A stretch of 64,000 nt of DNA, from positions 2,232,001 through 2,296,000 of the forward strand of contig NZ_CP011452.2 in assembly GCF_001008165.2 (NCBI RefSeq), given 5' to 3'. Under the pieces are notes generated by a model that saw nothing but the letters and a program-made list of their open reading frames with translations, did not search any database and was not told the origin of the DNA. The stretch is from Croceibacterium atlanticum (GTDB lineage Bacteria; Pseudomonadota; Alphaproteobacteria; Sphingomonadales; Sphingomonadaceae). The translations under genes and the position numbers were made by a program. Shown piece after piece: positions 63,945-64,000 of this stretch (position 1 is the first letter of the stretch; each line of letters begins with the position of its first letter).

Positions 63945-64000
63945 CTGCGCCGCCCCGGACGCAGCGGATTAGAATTACGTTCAATCGGCGTCGATCGCTT

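Overview
The window is GC-rich, densely packed alphaproteobacterial DNA and most likely chromosomal. Several traits point to Sphingomonadales, probably an Erythrobacteraceae/Novosphingobium-like aerobe: two large TonB-dependent receptors, a TorF-type porin, a Caulobacter-like CtrA box and XylR-type operators, an oxidative pentose route, and a purH / heparinase-like / rpe block. This is an inference from gene content; there is no rRNA to confirm it. I see no insertion sequence, phage, CRISPR array or integrase.

Layout. 1-4.4 kb: a minus-strand cell-surface glycan operon (FAD oxidoreductase, GtrA flippase, and a GT-C-like membrane protein cut by the left edge), with a tandem PilZ protein beside it. 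4.8 kb: tRNA-Leu(UAA). 5.0-11.5 kb: a plus-strand catabolic operon (GMC oxidoreductase, two metallo-beta-lactamase-fold hydrolases, P450, beta-hydroxyacid dehydrogenase) followed by an AraC regulator. 11.5-13.1 kb: TorF porin and two small genes. 13.2-20.8 kb: a minus-strand run of nine tightly coupled catabolic genes (SDRs, serine hydrolases, SnoaL-like, CMD, CmcJ-like and FAD enzymes), next to a TonB receptor (21.2-23.8 kb) whose start is preceded by a perfect 10-bp inverted repeat. 23.9-33 kb: ihfB, a GntR regulator, a peptide transporter with two amidohydrolases and an FKBP, then dxs, a Zur-like Fur protein and msrA with a 32-codon coupled gene in front. 33.2-37.4 kb: purH, heparinase-like gene, rpe. 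37.6-42.5 kb: DUF2141 protein, a diacylglycerol kinase/Tam41-like pair, an M20 peptidase and thyA. 42.6-49 kb: phospholipase C, TonB receptor, and a divergent XRE-cupin regulator with nested palindromes between them.

49.1-64 kb is an arabinoxylan/pentose locus. GH43, GH51 and GH95 enzymes release L-arabinose and xylose (GH95 is interrupted by a frameshift). L-arabinose probably goes through an oxidative, non-phosphorylating route (arabinose/galactose 1-dehydrogenase, AraD1-type enzyme, 2,5-dioxovalerate dehydrogenase). D-xylose goes through XylA and XylB, with a mutarotase. Two TAGCGCTA-centred operators precede the outward-facing blocks, indicating control by a LacI/XylR-type repressor that is not in the window.

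The best candidates for undescribed biology are the two-part catabolic island at 5-24 kb, whose substrate is unknown, the Tam41-like/DAG-kinase pair, the 32-residue membrane microprotein coupled to msrA, and the dyads before the TonB receptors.
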